From Ruthenibacterium sp. (GTDB taxonomy: Bacteria > Bacillota > Clostridia > Oscillospirales > Ruminococcaceae), in NCBI GenBank assembly GCA_020025255.1, contig JAHHSK010000019.1:1-29981 (forward strand): 29,981 bases of DNA, in the 5' to 3' direction. Under the pieces are notes generated by a model. It made no database searches and was not told the origin of the DNA. It saw only the letters and a list, made by a program, of their open reading frames with translations. Every line of letters begins with the position of its first letter. Positions within the stretch are counted from its first letter, which is position 1. Positions 26,783 through 29,981 of the stretch are shown one piece after another. A program made the position numbers and the translations under genes.

Positions 26783-27001
26783 ATGAAAGCACGTATTCCC
26801 AAACACCGCGAATTCATCATCAATCTTGCGGAAGATTACGAAAAGAAAGACGAATGCTGGGCAAAGCTTCAGGAAATCATGGATGCGTATAAAAAAGAGG
26901 GCAAATCCGTTTATACGCCGACGTTCATCGAGGATAACGAGGATAAGGTAAAGGCATTGCAGGAAGTGTACGAATTTACCTATACGATCGAGGAACGCTG
27001 A
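26783..27001 (+). CDS. Small conserved-looking acidic protein, unknown function
   Basis: 72 residues: MKARIPKHREFIINLAEDYEK at the start, then a helical, charge-rich body (CWAKLQEIMDAYKKEGKSVY), ending VYEFTYTIEER. No membrane segment and no recognised domain. ATG at 26783 with GGAG 8 bases upstream; an in-frame start at 26711 would lie within the promoter. It has a dedicated strong promoter and terminator, suggesting real and possibly abundant expression. Confidence 0.75.
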   Translation: MKARIPKHREFIINLAEDYEKKDECWAKLQEIMDAYKKEGKSVYTPTFIEDNEDKVKALQEVYEFTYTIEER

Positions 27002-27024
27002 GTTTCCCTTTTTCATTTTTGCGG

Positions 27025-27064
27025 CGCGCGGCATGGGGCTTTCCCGGATGCCGCGTGTTTTTTT
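27025..27064 (+). terminator. Terminator after the 26783-27001 gene
   Basis: Stem CGCGCGGCAT / ATGCCGCGTG (one G-T pair) with an inner GGG/CCC pair, followed by seven T (27058-27064). Confidence 0.88.
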
Positions 27065-27105
27065 GCGCGCATTTTCAAAAAAACGGCAGAAAGGAGCCGT
27101 GCTGA

Positions 27106-27570
27106 ATGAGGAAAAGACAAAGACAGTGGACCGCGGCGGCGCTGCTGCTGGTGCTGACGCTTGCGGCGGCATGGGGGCTTGCGCACCCGAAAAGCCGTGC
27201 GGTGCAGCGCATGCACGAAAAACAGCTGCAAAGGGCTGTGCTTGCAGTAAACCGTGAGAGTGTGACGCTGGACGAGGTGGTGCCCTTTGCGTGGGACACC
27301 GTTCGGGCGTTCCCGCCGTACACGTCCGAAGAAACCATTCGGCAGACGCTCGGCGTAAAAGGGGGCAGCATCCCCGAAAGTTTCAGCGAGGGCATGCAGC
27401 TGCTGATTTTTGTAAAAGGAGACCGGGTGGCGGCTGCCGTCTGCGGCTATGCCGAAACGCTGGGCTATGCCGTGGAAATCAACGAGACGGTGCGCTTTGG
27501 GGAAGGCGTCCCCTTCCGGGTGGTTCGGGACGGGAACCTTGTGGTGCTGACGCAGATGCAGCCGGAATAA
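27106..27570 (+). CDS. Membrane-anchored or secreted protein of unknown function
   Basis: 154 residues. A basic N-terminus (MRKRQRQW) and a hydrophobic stretch at about 9-26 form an anchor or uncleaved signal. The rest is soluble and presumably outside the membrane: VTLDEVVPFAWDTVRAFPPYTSEETIRQTLG, then a beta-rich part ending LVVLTQM. AGGAG lies about 10 bases before the ATG. It is bounded by the upstream terminator at 27025 and a palindromic DnaA-box pair just downstream. I do not recognise the family. Confidence 0.7.
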   Translation: MRKRQRQWTAAALLLVLTLAAAWGLAHPKSRAVQRMHEKQLQRAVLAVNRESVTLDEVVPFAWDTVRAFPPYTSEETIRQTLGVKGGSIPESFSEGMQLLIFVKGDRVAAAVCGYAETLGYAVEINETVRFGEGVPFRVVRDGNLVVLTQMQPE

Positions 27571-27588
27571 GTGCGCCGAAGCCGGTTC

Positions 27589-27623
27589 GGTTTTCCACAA
27601 AAAATCACTTTTTGTGGAAAACC
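27589..27623. repeat. Perfect 15-bp palindrome containing two DnaA boxes, copy 4
   Basis: Arms GGTTTTCCACAAAAA (27589-27603) and TTTTTGTGGAAAACC (27609-27623), 5-base centre. Each arm contains the exact DnaA box TTTTCCACA (27591-27599 and, inverted, 27613-27621; spacing 13). There is no T-run outside the stem, so it is not a typical terminator, although it follows the stop of the 27106-27570 gene by 18 bases. The remaining 27624-27749 stretch shows nothing else. Confidence 0.75.
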
Positions 27624-27749
27624 TGCGCGCATGTACGGGCGGGCATGCCGGGGAAATTCCGGCGGGGGCAAAATTCCGCACCGGAACAAACAAAAAGCGG
27701 ATGAGGGCAATAAAATGCACGAAATCCGCCGAAAAAAGGGCACAAACCA

Positions 27750-27778
27750 GCGCCGCAACGTAAAGTTGCGGCGCTTTT
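27750..27778 (+). terminator. Terminator upstream of the second XRE gene
   Basis: Perfect 10-bp stem GCGCCGCAAC / GTTGCGGCGC with a GTAAA loop followed by TTTTCTT. It closes transcription from 27106-27570 before the XRE gene. Confidence 0.85.
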
Positions 27779-27821
27779 CTTAAAAAGCAACACAAAATCG
27801 GTGGCTGCTGCTGCGCTGTCC

Positions 27822-27839
27822 ATGCTAAAATAAGAGCAT
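27822..27839 (+). promoter_or_regulatory. Possible -10 region and operator of the second XRE gene
   Basis: Inverted repeat ATGCT - 8 bases - AGCAT surrounds TAAAAT (27826-27831), a good -10 match, but no convincing -35 is seen 17 bases upstream. It could be an autoregulatory site. Confidence 0.4.
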
Positions 27840-27866
27840 AACAAACAACAGAAGGGATGATCCTTT

Positions 27867-28826
27867 ATGAAGGAACCGGGGGCAATCGCCAACCGTTTTG
27901 GAGCCAATCTGCAAATACTGCGTGCGCAGCGCAAGCTCAGCCAAGAGGCCGTGGCAGAACAGCTCGGCGTCAGCCGCCAGAGCGTAAGCAAGTGGGAATC
28001 GGGGGCGGCATTTCCCGAAACCGAAACGCTGATTGCCTTGTGCGAATGGTTTGATGTGACCTTGGATGAAATGATGCGCGGCGATGTGAGCACATCGGTA
28101 CGCGAAGGGACGCAGACGTATGAAAAGCAGAACCGCCGCATGGCAGCCGGCGTAGCGGGGGGCGTATTCCTGATCCTGTTCGGGGTGGGCTTCGTTTTGC
28201 TGTGGGAAGGGCTGTATCGCAGGCTCGGCCTTTCCCCTTATACAGAAAACGTAGGCCCCGCAGTGCTTTTGCTGTGCGTTCTGTTTGCAACGATGCTTTT
28301 CATCGTTATGGGGATCCGGGATGAGCAGATGCGCAGGCAATATCCCGAAATGCAGGATTTTTACACCCGGACACAAAAAGAAGCATTTGCCCGCCGGTTT
28401 GTGTGGCTGATCGCAGTGCCGGTCGGGGTGATCCTTGCCGATGTGGTGGTGCTGCTGCTTTTGGAAAAATGGGCACAGGCTGCCGGGTTGGAAGGCGAGC
28501 TGATGGCGGGCTTTTTCTGGATCATGGGAGCCGCGGTCGCCGTGCTGGTGTGGGCGGGAATTCAGCAAGAAAAATTCAACATTAAAAAGTATAATGTTGA
28601 AAATCGACCCGAATTTCGCCGCCACAGCGATCTTACCAGTGCGATCTGCGGCGTTATCATGCTGATTGCAACGGCATTGTACCTTGTTATGGCGGTACGC
28701 AGCGGCAAATGGGGCAATCATTGGTGGCCGTTTGCTGTCGGGGGCATGCTGTGCGGTGTCGTGGGGATTGTGCGCGATGCAAAATACCGCCAGCAGCACA
28801 AAGAGCTCGACCCCGATGAGTTTTAA
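27867..28826 (+). CDS. Second membrane-tethered XRE-type regulator
   Basis: 319 residues. An N-terminal XRE helix-turn-helix (about 11-68: LRAQRKLSQEAVAEQLGVSRQSVSKWESGAAFPE, then CEWFDVTLDEMM) is followed by six TM segments from residue 92 to the C-terminus, with short loops and no large extracytoplasmic domain. Same general design as the 21358-22662 protein, but shorter and with no obvious similarity in the membrane part. ATG at 27867 with AAGGGA 9 bases upstream. Targets and ligand are unknown. Confidence 0.82.
   Translation: MKEPGAIANRFGANLQILRAQRKLSQEAVAEQLGVSRQSVSKWESGAAFPETETLIALCEWFDVTLDEMMRGDVSTSVREGTQTYEKQNRRMAAGVAGGVFLILFGVGFVLLWEGLYRRLGLSPYTENVGPAVLLLCVLFATMLFIVMGIRDEQMRRQYPEMQDFYTRTQKEAFARRFVWLIAVPVGVILADVVVLLLLEKWAQAAGLEGELMAGFFWIMGAAVAVLVWAGIQQEKFNIKKYNVENRPEFRRHSDLTSAICGVIMLIATALYLVMAVRSGKWGNHWWPFAVGGMLCGVVGIVRDAKYRQQHKELDPDEF
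28573..28603. repeat. Inverted DnaA-box-like pair, copy 5 (intragenic)
   Basis: AATTCAACA (28573-28581), 13 bases, TGTTGAAAA (28595-28603). The complementary core is longer: TTCAACATT / AATGTTGAA. It lies within the codons for KFNIKKYNVEN of the second XRE gene. Confidence 0.5.
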
Positions 28827-28852
28827 ACAAAAAAGCAGAATCGGTTGAAAAA
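28822..28852. repeat. Weak inverted DnaA-box-like pair, copy 6
   Basis: TTTTAAACA (28822-28830), 13 bases, GGTTGAAAA (28844-28852). Each arm differs by one base from TTTTCAACA. It lies at the end of, and just after, the second XRE gene. Reported mainly because the spacing equals that of the better copies. Confidence 0.3.
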
Positions 28853-28872
28853 ATGCGCTTGCTTTGGATCGA

Positions 28873-28913
28873 AAAAACCCTGCTCCGGTATCGAAAACCG
28901 GAGCAGGGTTTTT
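28873..28913. terminator. Bidirectional terminator between convergent genes
   Basis: 16-bp complementary arms AAAAACCCTGCTCCGG (28873-28888) and CCGGAGCAGGGTTTTT (28898-28913), 9-base loop, with T-runs on both strands. It serves the XRE gene (+) and the HAD gene (-). Confidence 0.92.
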
Positions 28914-28953
28914 GTTTCAAGCAAAAAACAGTGCAGCGCACGGCAGACTGCCT

Positions 28954-29796
28954 TTATTTCAAGATTGCGCGCTGCTCTTGCAGCAGCATTTCCTGATAAT
29001 CGCCTTCGAATGTGCCGTCCAGAAAACGCGGCAGGGCTTCTTGCACAAGGCGGTTCCAGCTTTCTTCTTCCCGTCCCACCAAAATGGGATAGAACAAAGC
29101 GCCCGCATGCTGTGCAGCGGAAAGATCACCCAGGGCATCACCGATCATCAGAACATGGTGTGGCGCATAGCCCTTTGCCGAAAGCGCCGTCAGGCAGGCT
29201 TCCTTCGTTCCGGCATCCTGCCCAAGCACCACATCCATGTGATCGGCAAGATGATGTCGCGTCCATTCCTCTGCCAGTGCTTCGCTGTTTGCGCTGGATA
29301 CCACGGCGGTATCCGTCTTTTCATGCACCTTGCGCAGTGCATCGGCACAGCCGGGGAAGGGCTTGGAATCATCGCCCATTTGGGCGATAGCGGCATTGAC
29401 GGCACGGCTCCATTCCAGGGCCTGTGCCAGACCCTTGCCGCCGCCGGCCGCAATGGCCTGTTCCAGCGCGGGGTTCGAAAGCTTGGGCGCGTGTGCCGCC
29501 CAGTCGATCAATTCCTGCGCATGCGGCACGCAGATGCCGCGTTCCAGCAGCATGTTCAGCGTGGCAGCCAGACCTTTAAAGCGGTTTACGCCGCGCGTGC
29601 GGCTGTACAGATTGACCTGCATCCAGTAGGGCGTGATGATCTGCGCATACTCCTGCAGGCCGTATACGCGGATCAGCTCCGGGCAGAAGGCCGTGTGATG
29701 CTTGGAATCCATGGTATCCATGGCACAGCCGTCCGAATCGACACAGACAAGCCATTCCTTGTGCGCAGCAAAGGAATCAAAGGGATTTGCGGACAT
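28954..29796 (-). CDS. HAD-superfamily hydrolase (phosphatase-like)
   Basis: 280 residues. HAD motif I is CVDSDGCAMDTM, with nucleophile Asp20 and acid/base Asp22. A helical cap lies at about residues 35-160. Motif II is VVSSANS, motif III the lysine in GTKEACL, and motif IV MIGDALGDLSAA. This fits a type-I-cap phosphatase of the phosphoglycolate phosphatase or beta-phosphoglucomutase kind; the substrate is unknown. ATG at 29796 chosen for GGAG 7-8 bases upstream; the frame opens to 29868 without such a signal. It is the only gene right of the origin that runs toward it, against replication. Confidence 0.88.
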   Translation of the reverse strand: MSANPFDSFAAHKEWLVCVDSDGCAMDTMDSKHHTAFCPELIRVYGLQEYAQIITPYWMQVNLYSRTRGVNRFKGLAATLNMLLERGICVPHAQELIDWAAHAPKLSNPALEQAIAAGGGKGLAQALEWSRAVNAAIAQMGDDSKPFPGCADALRKVHEKTDTAVVSSANSEALAEEWTRHHLADHMDVVLGQDAGTKEACLTALSAKGYAPHHVLMIGDALGDLSAAQHAGALFYPILVGREEESWNRLVQEALPRFLDGTFEGDYQEMLLQEQRAILK

Positions 29797-29846
29797 AAAA
29801 AAACTCCTTTCGGATCGAAAATAAACAAAGCGATTGCCTTTTCTTA

Positions 29847-29875
29847 AAAGTAACAAACACAGCGGCAAAAGTCAA
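29847..29875 (-). promoter_or_regulatory. Probable promoter of the HAD gene
   Basis: On the - strand TTGACT (29875-29870), 17-base spacer, TACTTT (29852-29847). The -35 is good and the -10 weak. The A-rich stretch from 29876 to the window end shows no gene. Confidence 0.55.
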
Positions 29876-29981
29876 TCATGAATCTTGCGCATCTTACCGC
29901 AAAAGGGGGGCAAACGGGGGAAAAACAAAAACGGAATAAAAAAGCAAAAAAATACCAAAAGTATAAAACCGTCCGCCGGAA

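Noticed and set aside
27715..27783. Small ORF of 22 codons rich in Arg/Lys upstream of the second XRE gene
   Set aside because: It runs through a strong terminator hairpin and has no ribosome binding site.

Overview
The window is the chromosomal replication-origin region of a Gram-positive, Firmicutes-type bacterium, most likely a Clostridia member of the Oscillospiraceae/Ruminococcaceae kind. Three things point there: the order dnaA-dnaN-yaaA-recF-remB-gyrB-gyrA, the divergent rpmH-rnpA-yidD-yidC-jag block, and moderately GC-rich codon use with strong GGAGG ribosome binding sites. The genus assignment is a guess. No rRNA, tRNA, CRISPR array or insertion sequence was recognised.

Layout. Positions 29-1177 (- strand) hold three small membrane-protein genes of unknown function behind a good promoter. 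Positions 1541-6884 (-) hold noc, rsmG, mnmG and mnmE. Positions 6907-8139 (-) hold a small membrane protein and a GNAT acetyltransferase. Positions 8285-17575 (-) hold the initiation/gyrase block, with a zinc-ribbon protein after gyrA. The dnaA-dnaN gap (15980-16279) is the predicted oriC: it has a DnaA-trio-like unwinding element, a G-run and a cluster of DnaA-box variants. From 17774 onward transcription is on the + strand: rpmH, rnpA, yidD, yidC and jag (ribosomal protein, RNase P, membrane insertion, RNA binding), ending in a strong terminator.

The accessory part (21.1-30 kb) holds two membrane-tethered XRE-type regulators, a NADP-type secondary-alcohol dehydrogenase, a DUF2975 / YozG-like XRE / DUF4173-like membrane operon, two small unknown genes and a convergent HAD phosphatase. 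All genes except the last run away from oriC, co-directional with replication.

The most interesting signal is a recurring inverted pair of DnaA-box-like 9-mers, TTTTC(C/A)ACA-N13(14)-TGT(G/T)GAAAA. It occurs at 21171, 22253, 22763, 27591 and 28573, with a weaker copy at 28822. The spacing is nearly constant, and the copies lie upstream of, inside and downstream of each of the two membrane-tethered XRE genes. The same 9-mers form the oriC cluster. This suggests DnaA-linked control or DnaA titration, or alternatively operators for the XRE proteins. Also notable: the mnmE-mnmG-rsmG-noc block sits on the gyrA side of the origin rather than after jag; noc lacks a neighbouring soj/spo0J pair and an obvious N-terminal membrane-targeting helix; and GyrA has Ala at the position equivalent to E. 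coli Ser83.
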